Shown in pieces: positions 53,016 through 62,104 of a stretch of DNA of 64,000 nucleotides. Position 1 is the first letter of the stretch; the number at the start of each line of letters is the position of its first letter. The position numbers were made by a program, and so were the translations under genes. Below the pieces are notes generated by a model that saw only the letters and a list, made by a program, of their open reading frames with translations, searched no databases and was not told the DNA's origin. This DNA is from Paraburkholderia sediminicola (GTDB lineage Bacteria > Pseudomonadota > Gammaproteobacteria > Burkholderiales > Burkholderiaceae): NCBI RefSeq assembly GCF_902859805.1, contig NZ_CADIKC010000002.1, positions 620,001 to 684,000 on the forward strand, in the 5' to 3' direction.

Positions 53016-55121
53016 ATGCTGAAGACGTTGAAACTTCCCGCCGGTGGTGAAATCGGCATCGTCGCGCTGATCGTCGCGATTATTTCGCTGATGATCCTGC
53101 CGTTACCGCCGACGCTGATCGACATTCTGCTCGGTGTGAACATCACGATTAGCGTGACCTTGCTGATGGTGACGATGTATGTGCCCGACGTGGTGTCGCT
53201 GTCCGCGTTTCCGTCGCTGCTGCTGTTCACCACGCTGTACCGGCTCTCGCTGAATATCGCTTCGACCAAGTCGATTCTGTTGCATGCGGAGGCCGGCCAT
53301 ATCATCGAGAGCTTCGGCGAACTGGTGGTGGGCGGCAACCTGGTGGTCGGGCTGGTGGTGTTCGTCATCATCACGACCGTGCAGTTCATCGTGATTGCGA
53401 AAGGTTCGGAACGGGTCGCCGAAGTCGGCGCGCGCTTCACACTCGACGCACTGCCGGGCAAGCAGATGAGTATCGATGCCGACCTGCGCGCCAATCTGCT
53501 GACTGCCGAGGAAGCGCGCCGCAAACGCGCGACGCTTGCTGTCGAAAGCCAGTTGCACGGCGGCATGGACGGTGCGATGAAGTTCGTCAAAGGCGATGCG
53601 ATTGCGGGCTTGATCATCACCATGATCAATATCGTCGCGGGTATCGCGGTGGGTGTTGCGTATCACAACATGAGCGCGGGCGAAGCGGCGAACCGCTTTT
53701 CGATTCTGTCGGTCGGCGATGCGATGGTGTCGCAGATTCCGTCGCTGTTGTTGTCGGTGGCGGCCGGCGTGATGATCACGCGCGTCGCGGACGAACGGCA
53801 AGCCAAACCCGGCTCGCTCGGCGATGAGATCGGTCGCCAACTCGGTTCCAGTTCGCGCGCGCTGTATTTCGCAGCCGTGTTGCTGCTTGGCTTCGCCGCG
53901 GTGCCGGGCTTTCCGGCCCCACTCTTCCTGCTGCTCGCCGGCACGCTCGCATTCACCGCATGGCGTTTGAACGCAAAAAAACCCCAGCAGCAAAACCATG
54001 AACGCGAATCGCTGCACGCCATGCAACGCTCGGGTTCGAAGACGGACGTGCCCGCGATTCTGGCGCGCGCCCCACAGTTCACCTGCCCGCTCGGCGTTCG
54101 CATTGCGCCGGACCTCGTCGCCCGGCTGACCATGCCTGCGCTCGACAAGTCGTTCGAAACCGAACGCGCACGTTTGCAGGAAGAACTCGGCCTGCCGTTT
54201 CCAGGCATCACGATGTGGACCTATGCCGCCCTGCCTTCATCGACCTGTCAGATCCTCGTGCACGATGTGCCGCAACTGACGATCGAACTGCCGGCCGGCA
54301 AAGTGATGTTGCCCGAAGCCAGCCGTCTCGCGCATTCGGCCGCACCCGTCACGCTGACGAGCGAAGAAAGTCAGACAATGGACGCGCTCATTGCGCAATG
54401 CGAGGCCGGTCCGCCAATCGACACGAGTGGCGCGCCGACGCGCTGGCTCGAAGAGCGTGCGGTCCCGCCGAAGACACCGGTATGGCGGGCGGAACAGGCG
54501 ATCGCGCATGCGTCGGTGGCGCTGATGCGGCGGCACGCACCGCTCTTTCTCGGCATCCAGGAAGTGCAATGGATTCTCGATCAACTGGGGAGCGACTATC
54601 CGGGTCTCGTCGCCGAAGTGCAGAAAGTGCTGCCGCCGCAACGGATCGCCGACGTGCTGCGGCGCCTGCTCGAAGAGCAGATTTCGATCCGCAATGTCCG
54701 CACGATCATGGAAAGTCTGATTGCGTGGGGACCAAAGGAAAAAGACATGCTGATGCTCACCGAGTACGTGCGCGGCGACCTCTCGCGCTTTCTCGCCCAT
54801 CGTGCCGCGAGCGGCGAGCGGACCTTGTCGGCGGTGCTGTTCGACATGCCGGTCGAGCAGCATATCCGTCAATCGATCAAGCAGACGCCGACCGGCAACT
54901 TCCTCGCCTTGCCGCCTGACGAGGCCACGTTGCTGATCGACAAGATCCAGTCCTTCGTCGGCGCTGTGCCGCGCGAAGGGGTGGCGCTGGTGACGTCGAT
55001 GGATATCCGCCGTTACGTGCGGCGCATGATCGAGGCGCGGCTCGGCTGGCTTGCGGTGTATTCGTATCAGGAACTCGGCGAGCACGTCGAATTGCGGCCG
55101 CTCGGCCGCGTGTCGATCTGA
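53016..55121 (+). CDS. hrcV: HrcV, export gate protein (SctV/FlhA family)
   Basis: 701 residues: seven or eight membrane helices in the first 330 residues with the FHIPEP-type signature RLSLNIASTKSILLHAEAG and the cytoplasmic loop GKQMSIDADLRANLLT, then a large cytoplasmic domain that forms the nonameric ring binding chaperone-cargo complexes. Begins 11 bases after hrcU. Confidence 0.95.
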   Translation: MLKTLKLPAGGEIGIVALIVAIISLMILPLPPTLIDILLGVNITISVTLLMVTMYVPDVVSLSAFPSLLLFTTLYRLSLNIASTKSILLHAEAGHIIESFGELVVGGNLVVGLVVFVIITTVQFIVIAKGSERVAEVGARFTLDALPGKQMSIDADLRANLLTAEEARRKRATLAVESQLHGGMDGAMKFVKGDAIAGLIITMINIVAGIAVGVAYHNMSAGEAANRFSILSVGDAMVSQIPSLLLSVAAGVMITRVADERQAKPGSLGDEIGRQLGSSSRALYFAAVLLLGFAAVPGFPAPLFLLLAGTLAFTAWRLNAKKPQQQNHERESLHAMQRSGSKTDVPAILARAPQFTCPLGVRIAPDLVARLTMPALDKSFETERARLQEELGLPFPGITMWTYAALPSSTCQILVHDVPQLTIELPAGKVMLPEASRLAHSAAPVTLTSEESQTMDALIAQCEAGPPIDTSGAPTRWLEERAVPPKTPVWRAEQAIAHASVALMRRHAPLFLGIQEVQWILDQLGSDYPGLVAEVQKVLPPQRIADVLRRLLEEQISIRNVRTIMESLIAWGPKEKDMLMLTEYVRGDLSRFLAHRAASGERTLSAVLFDMPVEQHIRQSIKQTPTGNFLALPPDEATLLIDKIQSFVGAVPREGVALVTSMDIRRYVRRMIEARLGWLAVYSYQELGEHVELRPLGRVSI

Positions 55122-55131
55122 GGCCGCGACG

Positions 55132-55866
55132 ATGACGCATATCGTTTCGCGCCACGTGCGCGTCATTCCCGGCGAAGCGGACAGTGAAACGGCCGACGAG
55201 ATCGATGCGCGCACAGCCTCGCGTGGATCAGGTGGCCGCGGCTTCGATTACGCGTCGCTGCTCGGACGGCGTCGTGCATTGCATCGGCTCAACAGCAATG
55301 CGAATGCCGATGCGCATGCAGGCTCGCAAGGCGGAGGCGAAGCGGATGCTGCAGAAGACACCGCGGATGCACCCGCTCCGCCCGCACCGCACCCGTTCGC
55401 TCGCAGCGGCGGCGATGCGAGCCCTGAAGCGTCCGCGAACACCGCATCTGGCGCTGACGCGAGTGCTTCGGCAAACGCGGATAGCACACCCTCGCCCGAG
55501 CGTCTGGCCATCGGCGCGCGCGTCGCCGATGCCGCGGCGCCGGTCGTGACTGCCGTCTACCGGCAACAACAGCGCTTTGTGCAACTGCTCGGCTCGCTGG
55601 CGCGTGAGATCGGCGCGTTCTGCGGGGATCCTTCGATTGCGGAAGCCGGTAACTGGGAAGTGCAGTTGCCGCTCGATCAGAAACTGCTGCCGCAGACCAC
55701 GCTGTATCTGACGCTTTCGCGTTTCAGTCTGCAGCTTCGGTTCGACACGCCGGATACGGCGACGAGACAACTACTCTTGGAACACAGCGCACTACTCGAG
55801 CGAGAACTCGATACCTTGCTGCGCGCGTGGGGTGAAGCCCGCGAAATCGAACTCACAGTGTGGTGA
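55132..55866 (+). CDS. hpaP: HpaP (HpaC), substrate-switch control protein
   Basis: 244 residues: a Ser/Ala/Asn-rich, unstructured first 135 residues and a folded C-terminal domain (WEVQLPLDQKLLPQTTLYLTLS, LQLRFDTPD) typical of SctP/FliK-like C-terminal regions. Between hrcV and hrcQ, the standard place. Low-complexity length variation in the first half explains the extra size compared with Xanthomonas HpaC (about 210). Confidence 0.85.
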   Translation: MTHIVSRHVRVIPGEADSETADEIDARTASRGSGGRGFDYASLLGRRRALHRLNSNANADAHAGSQGGGEADAAEDTADAPAPPAPHPFARSGGDASPEASANTASGADASASANADSTPSPERLAIGARVADAAAPVVTAVYRQQQRFVQLLGSLAREIGAFCGDPSIAEAGNWEVQLPLDQKLLPQTTLYLTLSRFSLQLRFDTPDTATRQLLLEHSALLERELDTLLRAWGEAREIELTVW

Positions 55867-57356
55867 CGGACTCCCTGCGCATGACCTATCCGCTCGACGA
55901 GCCGACAACCGAAGACGAAGCCGCGACCGATCCGCACGCCGCGCGCAAGCGGACATCGGGCGTAGCGCGCATGGTGGGCGATACGGCACGCGAGCGTGCA
56001 GCCGCGGTGGAATCGACGCATCGGTCGAACGATGTTGCGCGTGGCGATACGCAACAACAGCAACAGCAGCAGCACGGCGCGGCTGCAATGCCGGTCGCAA
56101 CGATAGTGAAACCGGCGCACGATGCGGCTATGGCCGAAACAGTGGTTACTCCGATCACGCCGCTACGTTTGCCGGCCATCGGCCGCGCCGCTGCTCGCGT
56201 GACGCGCACGGTCTGCGATGCGCGGCTTACTGGTTGTCTACATGCAACGCTCGGCGTCACCGAATGGCATGCGGCTTTGGCCTACGCGCACAGCTTGGAT
56301 GCGGCTTACGCGGACCCGGGCGTCATCGAACTGACACTCGCTTCGGCGGATGGCATATCGACCGTCGCCATGCGCGTTGCGCTCGATCTGCACGCCTATC
56401 CTGCACTCACGATCGCCGCGTGGCCGGACAGCGACGCACTCACCACGAAGCCTCCCGCCGACGTCGCGTTACGCCAGGCCGTCGCGGGCGTCGTGCTGGA
56501 ACCACTGTTCGAACGATTGATCCGCGCAGGTTTCAAAGGCCCACGTGTCGCCGCTATTCGCCGCGGACGACTGAACGAGGCTAACGCCGATATACCTGTC
56601 GTCGCGCTCTCGTTCGTGCTCGATGAACGCTGCTATCAGGCTGCGCTCAGCGCCGATCCCGCGTGCTACGACCTGCTTGACCGGCTGTTGCGCACCGAAC
56701 CCACACCGGCTTCGGTTTCATCACACGCAGCCGCCGCTTCAACCGCTTCGCGTGCATTGTCCGATCACACACCAGAAACCGCCTTCGACCTCACTGTCCC
56801 CGGCAGTCTGATCCTCGGCGTCAAGCGCTTACCCGTCGACACACTGCACGCGCTGGAACCCGGCGACGTGCTGCTGCGCGCGGCCTTCCCTTCGCTCGAT
56901 GCAACGCTGCTCGATGCATCGAGCGCCCCCTCTTCGCCCCACGCGCGGCCACGTGCCGTCGCCGCGTGGGGAACCCCCGGGCTCACCCGTGTGTGCGCCG
57001 CTGTGGAACTCGACGGGCAGTCGCTCGTCATCGTCAAGGAGCCGAACATGTCAGAAGAGCTGGACCCGGCGAGCGCCGACGCCGGGCTCGCCATCGACGA
57101 CCCCGCCGATCCGATCCGGATCGGCGAACTCGAGCTGCCGGTGCAGTTCGAGATCGACACGGTGGCATTACCGCTCGCCCAATTGTCGGCGCTCGGCCCC
57201 GGTTACGTGCTCGAACTGCCCGTACCGGTGGCAGACGCGCAATTGCGGCTCGTCGCACACGGACAGACCATCGGCTATGGCGAGCTGGTGACGGTCGGCG
57301 AGCATCTCGGCATCCGCATCATTCGCATGGCGCACAGGCATGGTCCAATTCAGTGA
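55863..57356 (+). CDS. hrcQ: HrcQ, cytoplasmic C-ring / sorting platform protein
   Basis: 497 residues from a GTG whose first bases overlap the hpaP stop (GTGA); an ATG at 55881 is an alternative. The C-terminal SpoA domains are clear (FDLTVPGSLILGVKRLPVDTL and ELPVQFEIDTVALPLAQLSALGPGYVLELP). The N-terminal 150 residues are hydrophilic with a seven-residue polyglutamine tract near residue 65. HrcQ is a single protein here; P. syringae splits it into HrcQA/QB. It overlaps hrcR by 17 bases. Confidence 0.92.
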   Translation: MTDSLRMTYPLDEPTTEDEAATDPHAARKRTSGVARMVGDTARERAAAVESTHRSNDVARGDTQQQQQQQHGAAAMPVATIVKPAHDAAMAETVVTPITPLRLPAIGRAAARVTRTVCDARLTGCLHATLGVTEWHAALAYAHSLDAAYADPGVIELTLASADGISTVAMRVALDLHAYPALTIAAWPDSDALTTKPPADVALRQAVAGVVLEPLFERLIRAGFKGPRVAAIRRGRLNEANADIPVVALSFVLDERCYQAALSADPACYDLLDRLLRTEPTPASVSSHAAAASTASRALSDHTPETAFDLTVPGSLILGVKRLPVDTLHALEPGDVLLRAAFPSLDATLLDASSAPSSPHARPRAVAAWGTPGLTRVCAAVELDGQSLVIVKEPNMSEELDPASADAGLAIDDPADPIRIGELELPVQFEIDTVALPLAQLSALGPGYVLELPVPVADAQLRLVAHGQTIGYGELVTVGEHLGIRIIRMAHRHGPIQ

Positions 57357-57990
57357 TATCACCGGGCTGCTGCTGGTCGTTGTCGCGATCAGCCTGCTGC
57401 CCTTCGTTGCCATGGTCGTCACGTCTTACGCGAAGATCGTCGTAGTGCTGGGTCTCTTGCGCAATGCGCTCGGCGTGCAGCAGGTGCCGCCGAACATGGT
57501 GCTCAACGGCATCGCGATTCTGGTGTCCATCTACGTGATGGCGCCGATCGGCATGCTCGCCGCCAAAACGCTTGAAGGCCAGCAGCTCGCGGCGCAGCCT
57601 TCGCAAGCGTTGATTCAGGCGTTCGGCGCAGCGCGCGAGCCGTTCCGCGCATTCCTCGTCAAGCACACCAACGAGCGCGAAAAACGCTTCTTCCTGCGCT
57701 CGGCTTCCGTGGTCTGGCCGAAAGAAGAAGCCTCGCAGATCAAGGAAGACGATCTGATCGTGCTGGCGCCCGCGTTCACGCTGACGGAAATGACCGACGC
57801 ATTCAAGATCGGCTTTCTGCTGTACATCGCATTCATCGTGATCGACCTGATCATTGCGAACGTGCTGCTTGCGATGGGCCTGAACCAGGTCACGCCGACC
57901 AACGTCGCGATTCCGTTCAAGCTGCTGCTGTTCGTCGTGATGGACGGCTGGTCGACGCTGATCCACGGTCTCGTGATGTCCTACAAATAG
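57340..57990 (+). CDS. hrcR: HrcR, export gate protein (SctR/FliP family)
   Basis: 216 residues with four membrane helices and the FliP signatures VVTSYAKIVVVLGLLRNALG and FKIGFLLYIAFIVIDLIIANVL, plus GMNQVTP-like MGLNQVTPTNVAIPFKLLLF. Five copies form most of the export gate. Confidence 0.96.
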   Translation: MVQFSDITGLLLVVVAISLLPFVAMVVTSYAKIVVVLGLLRNALGVQQVPPNMVLNGIAILVSIYVMAPIGMLAAKTLEGQQLAAQPSQALIQAFGAAREPFRAFLVKHTNEREKRFFLRSASVVWPKEEASQIKEDDLIVLAPAFTLTEMTDAFKIGFLLYIAFIVIDLIIANVLLAMGLNQVTPTNVAIPFKLLLFVVMDGWSTLIHGLVMSYK

Positions 57991-58026
57991 CGCGCGTAGT
58001 CAGAACGGCCGCCCAGGGAAACTCAC

Positions 58027-58290
58027 ATGGAAATCGATTCGCTGATCCGCTTCACCACCGAGGGCATGCTGCTGTGTCTGACCGTGTCGCTGCCTGCGGT
58101 GATCGTCGCGGCGGTGGTCGGCCTCGGCGTGTCGTTCCTGCAGGCGATTACGTCGATGCAGGACCAGACGCTGTCGCACGCGGTCAAGCTGATCGCGGTG
58201 ACGGTGGTGATCGTGGTCGCCGCGCCGCTCTCTTGCGCGGCGATTCTGCACTTCGCCAACGAAATGATGCAGGCAGCCGTGCCGCTGTAA
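58027..58290 (+). CDS. hrcS: HrcS, export gate protein (SctS/FliQ family)
   Basis: 87 residues, two long hydrophobic helices, with LCLTVSLPAVIVAAVVGLGVSFLQA (in part) and a TSMQDQTLSHAVKLIAV stretch diagnostic of FliQ/SctS. Four copies complete the gate. Ribosome site CAGGGAAAC. Confidence 0.95.
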   Translation: MEIDSLIRFTTEGMLLCLTVSLPAVIVAAVVGLGVSFLQAITSMQDQTLSHAVKLIAVTVVIVVAAPLSCAAILHFANEMMQAAVPL

Positions 58291-58328
58291 AGCGGCGCAC
58301 TGCCTGACCGACCAGCGAGGGGACCGAC

Positions 58329-59366
58329 ATGAGCCGAATCTCTCATCAGGGCAGCGATACGGCGGCGGCCCAGGCGCAACACGTCGCCCAGTCGCAGCAG
58401 AAAGCCGCCAATGCGCAAGGTGCTCGCAACGGCGCGCAATTCGCGGCGCTGTATCGCGGCACCACCAATTTCACGTATGGCAACGACGCGCAACGTGGTC
58501 CGTCGGTAAGCTCGGTGCGTGCGAAGCGAATGGCCGATCAGTTGGCGCGCAAACGGCGCGCGGCGAAGAAGCAGCGCAGCAATGCCGGAGGTCTCGACGA
58601 CGACGGCCCGGACGACGCCGAAGCGCATCATGCCGAGGGCCATAAGGTCAACCGCGACGGCGGCGGGCGTGGCGGCGGCGGTCATTCGCAAGGCGATCAT
58701 GGCGACGAGCACGATTCAGGCGCAGCGCCGGCAATCAAGGCGCGCGGCGATCGTAGCGCCGTGCCGCCTCCGCCGCCGGGCCGGCTCGACGCAATCGCCG
58801 CGCAGTACGCGCAGCCAGGTCAGGAAGGCGCGCGCGCCGCAGCGGTCCGCGATGCGTGGCGCACTGACATGCTGAACTTGCGCGAGCAGTTGGCCGCCAA
58901 TCCGCAAATGCCGATCGACGCCCGCGTGGTGGAACAGGCGATCGATCTGCTTGGCGTGCAGCAGAGAATCGGCAGCATTGCCGCATCGCAGCCGGGGGCG
59001 GGGTCCGGCGTGGCCGCGTTACGGGAGCGTACGGGCGGGTCGACTGCCCAAGGGGTGACGCGCTTGCCGCCGCCGGAGCGAGTCCAGCGTTTCAACCTGC
59101 TGTTTCCGTTGCTTTGGCTGCATGCCGAGAAACCGTCGAATCCGGCGCAGCTCAACCGGTCGATCGACACGTTGTGCGTGATGCGCAGCGGCACGCTCGG
59201 ACGATCGGCGGTTTCGGGATCTTCCGACGCACCGGGAGCCTCGGGCGCGTTGGGTACATCCGGCGCGGCCGAGTCTGCCCCTGAAAGAAACGCCCATACG
59301 GCCGCGCCCGGCGCGCCGGCGCCCCCGCCAGGCCCGCGCCGGGCCTTTCCTGGCGGCGGCCGCTAG
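58329..59366 (+). CDS. hpaA: HpaA-like secretion control protein
   Basis: 345 residues. Position after hrcS and before hrcD, and the basic motif KRMADQLARKRRAAKKQR near residue 65 (a nuclear-localisation-like stretch as in HpaA), support the call. A central His/Gly/Asp-rich run (about 95-130) and an Ala/Pro/Gly-rich C-terminus are low complexity. A conserved helical core lies at about 160-280. In Xanthomonas HpaA is itself translocated and controls pilus and effector export with HpaB. Sequence conservation is limited, so the call relies partly on order. Confidence 0.75.
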   Translation: MSRISHQGSDTAAAQAQHVAQSQQKAANAQGARNGAQFAALYRGTTNFTYGNDAQRGPSVSSVRAKRMADQLARKRRAAKKQRSNAGGLDDDGPDDAEAHHAEGHKVNRDGGGRGGGGHSQGDHGDEHDSGAAPAIKARGDRSAVPPPPPGRLDAIAAQYAQPGQEGARAAAVRDAWRTDMLNLREQLAANPQMPIDARVVEQAIDLLGVQQRIGSIAASQPGAGSGVAALRERTGGSTAQGVTRLPPPERVQRFNLLFPLLWLHAEKPSNPAQLNRSIDTLCVMRSGTLGRSAVSGSSDAPGASGALGTSGAAESAPERNAHTAAPGAPAPPPGPRRAFPGGGR

Positions 59367-59383
59367 GCGGTTTGGCGCGCGGC

Positions 59384-59407
59384 TTCGCATCCCATGCGGC
59401 GCCTTCG
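59384..59407 (+). promoter_or_regulatory. hrp_II box upstream of hrcD
   Basis: TTCG (59384-59387), 16 bases, TTCG (59404-59407), then 32 bases to TACATT (59440-59445), a YANNNT match. It makes hrcD-hrpD6-pilin a separate unit from hrcU-hpaA. The box begins 17 bases after the hpaA stop. Confidence 0.88.
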
Positions 59408-59519
59408 CATCCACTGCGGAGCATGCCATAGCGGGCGGCTACATTAGGGTCGATCGGGCCGGTCGCGCCGTGCACCGCGCGCGCCCCGGCACTCCCCCCA
59501 CCCACCCTGTGCGAGCACG

Positions 59520-60839
59520 ATGAAACTGCTGCGGATACTGACGGGCGTTCACGCGGGAGCGCAATTGCAGCTCACGCCGGGCACGCATCGCGTCGGCGCC
59601 GACGACGATGCCGACATCCGCCTCACCGACTGGCGGGGTGCGGATGCGTTGCTGCATGTCGACGCAAGCGGCGTGGTCAGCGCGCAGCGTGTCGCGGCTG
59701 CGGCCGTGCAGACAGCGGACGTGGCAGACGGGCAGCCAGCACAGCCCGCCGTCGCAGAAGAAGTGGTGTTGCTGGTGGACTTCGTGCCGATGCAATTCGA
59801 CGACATGATCCTGTGCGTCGGCGCGGACGACGCCGTGTGGCCGTCCGACCTCGACCTGCTGTCGATGCTCCTGACGCGCCCCGCCGAAGCGCGCTTCGCG
59901 GCCGAACGCAAGAAACGCCGCCGCTATGTGGGCGCCGTGGTGGCGTGCTTCGCGCTCGGCATCGTGATCGTCGCCGGTTCGCTGCTGACGACCACGCAGA
60001 TGAGTCGCGCCGCCCTGCCGCGCAATGCCGACGACCGCGCTCAGCGCGTGAGCGAAGCGCTGGCTGCAGCCCACGTGAGCGGTTTGCAGGCGCATGCAGT
60101 CGGCAATACCGTGGTGGTAACCGGCATGGTCACGAGCCCCGCCGACGACGACGCCGTGCGCAACCTGCTCGCGCGGATTTCGACGACCGGCATCTCGCGC
60201 AATTACGACGTCGCACAGAACGACGCGCGCAGCATCGAGGATTCGCTCGGTGTTGCGGGCGCTCATGTGCGCTATCTCGGCGACGGCAATTTCGCGGTGA
60301 CCGGCGCCGTCAGCAGCCGCGCGGATCTCGACGCGGCGCTGGCGCGCGTGCGTGCCGATCTGGATTCGAACGTGAAAAACGTGGTTGTGGAAGCCGCGGA
60401 AAACACCAGCATCGCCGCGGCCAACCCGAGCGCGGCGTCGTATTCCGAAATGATTTCCTCCGACGACGTCCGCTACGCGCAGACGCCGGACGGCGTCAAA
60501 CATATCTACGCGGTCGATCCGCCGGCGTCGGACAGCGATGCGGCAGCCGCGGCGAATGCAGCTTCGGGGGCAGGCGGCGCAAGCGGCGCAGCAGTTGCCA
60601 ACACCAACACCGCCGCTCAATCCGGCGGCATCGCGACAGCGAATGCAAACGCCACGGCGAAAGGCAATACCAACGCCAGCGCCAACGCCGCCCATGCAGC
60701 GAATACGGCGAACCCATCGAACCCGGCGAACGCCTCGATCGTCGATAACGACACCGTCACCCGCAGCGCAGCCGGCGTCGTGCCGCTACCCAACCCTGCC
60801 ACACTGCCGACCGCGCAGCCGCGCGGTCCGTCCAGTTGA
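59520..60839 (+). CDS. hrcD: HrcD (HrpD5), inner-membrane ring protein (SctD)
   Basis: 439 residues: N-terminal FHA-like domain (LRILTGVHAGAQLQLTPGTHRVGADDDADIRL, in part), one transmembrane helix at about residues 141-163 after KKRRRYVG, and periplasmic BON-like repeats (GLQAHAVGNTVVVTGMVTSPADD; YLGDGNFAVTGAVSSRADLD). The C-terminal 100 residues are Ala/Asn/Ser-rich. SctD forms the outer of the two inner-membrane rings around HrcJ. Confidence 0.88.
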   Translation: MKLLRILTGVHAGAQLQLTPGTHRVGADDDADIRLTDWRGADALLHVDASGVVSAQRVAAAAVQTADVADGQPAQPAVAEEVVLLVDFVPMQFDDMILCVGADDAVWPSDLDLLSMLLTRPAEARFAAERKKRRRYVGAVVACFALGIVIVAGSLLTTTQMSRAALPRNADDRAQRVSEALAAAHVSGLQAHAVGNTVVVTGMVTSPADDDAVRNLLARISTTGISRNYDVAQNDARSIEDSLGVAGAHVRYLGDGNFAVTGAVSSRADLDAALARVRADLDSNVKNVVVEAAENTSIAAANPSAASYSEMISSDDVRYAQTPDGVKHIYAVDPPASDSDAAAAANAASGAGGASGAAVANTNTAAQSGGIATANANATAKGNTNASANAAHAANTANPSNPANASIVDNDTVTRSAAGVVPLPNPATLPTAQPRGPSS

Positions 60840-60880
60840 CCTATTACCGGCACACCGCCCCGTTCAATCAGGAGATCGAC

Positions 60881-61129
60881 ATGTACGAGCAGCTCGAAGC
60901 CCACGCCAGCGAATTCAACGACTTGCAGAAGACGCTCGCCGATCCGGCCGGCGCGCCGAAAGTGGACGCGATCCGTCAGGCGCTCGACGCAACCGCGCAG
61001 CGGGTCAGCGAAACGCAGGGCGCAACCGACCTCGACCGCAACAATCTGGCAAAGCTGTATCGCGGCTTTCTCGCTGCGTCGCGCGTGATCGCGCGGCTGC
61101 AGGAAAAACAGGCCGGCGCGCACGCCTGA
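60881..61129 (+). CDS. hrpD6: HrpD6-like small secretion protein
   Basis: 82 residues, mostly helical with no membrane segment, starting MYEQLEAHASEFNDLQKTL. It lies directly after hrcD, as hrpD6 does in Xanthomonas, where it affects secretion of early proteins. The ATG at 60881 follows AGGAG. Identification is mainly by order and size. Confidence 0.75.
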   Translation: MYEQLEAHASEFNDLQKTLADPAGAPKVDAIRQALDATAQRVSETQGATDLDRNNLAKLYRGFLAASRVIARLQEKQAGAHA

Positions 61130-61288
61130 TACGGCGACGCGTGGCTCACCGCGAGCTTGGCGGCGTATCACGCACCGGGCTCGCGGGCAACGCGCTTGCT
61201 GCGGCGGCCTGTTCTTATGAGCAGCCGGCGCGGCGGCAGGTCTCGATATAGGCCACTCACTCTCTACCCATAGTCACTGGAGGTTCTT

Positions 61289-61456
61289 ATGTCCGTAGGA
61301 AGCGCAGGCGGAATGATGGCTGGTCTCACGCAGGAAATGGACCAGATGACGATGATGTCAGCCCAGATGCAAGTTGAGCAAAGCATGTATTCGTCGGTGG
61401 CAAACATTGCGAAGAGCGGTGCAAGCAACGTCAAGGATGCTTCGCGCGGTAGCTAA
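61289..61456 (+). CDS. 55-residue pilin-like protein at the hrpE position
   Basis: Short gene with a strong ribosome site (GGAGG at 61279-61283) and the Met/Gln/Ser-rich sequence MAGLTQEMDQMTMM, then a helical tail SSVANIAKSGASNVKDASRGS. It is followed by a hairpin terminator. In Xanthomonas hrpE, and in Ralstonia hrpY, encode the Hrp pilus subunit; this gene is in the same place (hrcD, hrpD6, here, hpaB) and has the small, helical, Cys-free character of such pilins, though 55 residues is short (usually 65-95). No other pilin candidate is in the window. Confidence 0.7.
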   Translation: MSVGSAGGMMAGLTQEMDQMTMMSAQMQVEQSMYSSVANIAKSGASNVKDASRGS

Positions 61457-61497
61457 GCATCGCACACGCGGGCCGCTCGCCATCGGCGGCGGTCCGC

Positions 61498-61540
61498 ACA
61501 CGGCCGGTCCTGTTTTGCACGGGACCCGGCCGTGTTTCTT
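61498..61540 (+). terminator. Rho-independent terminator after the pilin-like gene
   Basis: Ten-base arms ACACGGCCGG (61498-61507) and CCGGCCGTGT (61526-61535) around a partly paired loop, followed by TTCTT. It separates the pilin-like gene from hpaB and would let the pilin message be abundant and discrete. Confidence 0.8.
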
Positions 61541-61630
61541 GCAGCATTCTCAGCATTCGCCGGATGCATGGCGCGGCTCGCATCCGCACCGCGCTGATTC
61601 CAGCGCGCATCGCCCAAGCAAGGTACGAGG

Positions 61631-62086
61631 ATGAGCAGCGAGCGTTACACCAGCCTGATCGTGGATCTGTGCGCGACCGTCGGTCTAGGCGACGCGGACC
61701 ATGTGCTGCGTACGCGGTCGATCGAGGTCGAAGGCTTCGATGTGCGGCTCGACTATTTCGAGCGCGACCTCGACGCGATGTATGCGAATTTTCATTTCGG
61801 CACGGTGACGGCCGGGCGCACGCTCGTCGTCTTCCGGCTCATGCTCGAAGCCAACCTGCTGATCTATGCACAGGATCAGGCGCAACTGGGGCTCGATACG
61901 GACACGGGCGGCGTGGTGCTGGTGCTACGCTTGCCGTTCGCCGACGATCTCAACGGCGAAGGGCTCGCCGATCTGCTCGCGCATTACGCGGAGCATGGCC
62001 GCTACTGGCGGCAGAACATCGTCGAATCGAACGACGAGATGTTCGAAGGCATCGCTTCGGGGGAGTTTTTCTGGCTGCGGGCTTAA
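61631..62086 (+). CDS. hpaB: HpaB, general type III export chaperone (CesT/Tir family)
   Basis: 151 residues, acidic, with the class I chaperone fold pattern (VDLCATVGL, DYFERDLDAMYANFHFG, LRLPFADDLNGEGLADLLAHYAEHGRYWRQNI). Binds effectors broadly and brings them to HrcN. ATG at 61631 with AAGGTACGAGG upstream. It sits behind a terminator, so it must have its own promoter or depend on read-through; no hrp_II box precedes it. Confidence 0.9.
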   Translation: MSSERYTSLIVDLCATVGLGDADHVLRTRSIEVEGFDVRLDYFERDLDAMYANFHFGTVTAGRTLVVFRLMLEANLLIYAQDQAQLGLDTDTGGVVLVLRLPFADDLNGEGLADLLAHYAEHGRYWRQNIVESNDEMFEGIASGEFFWLRA

Positions 62087-62104
62087 GTCCGCATCACCCC
62101 TTCA

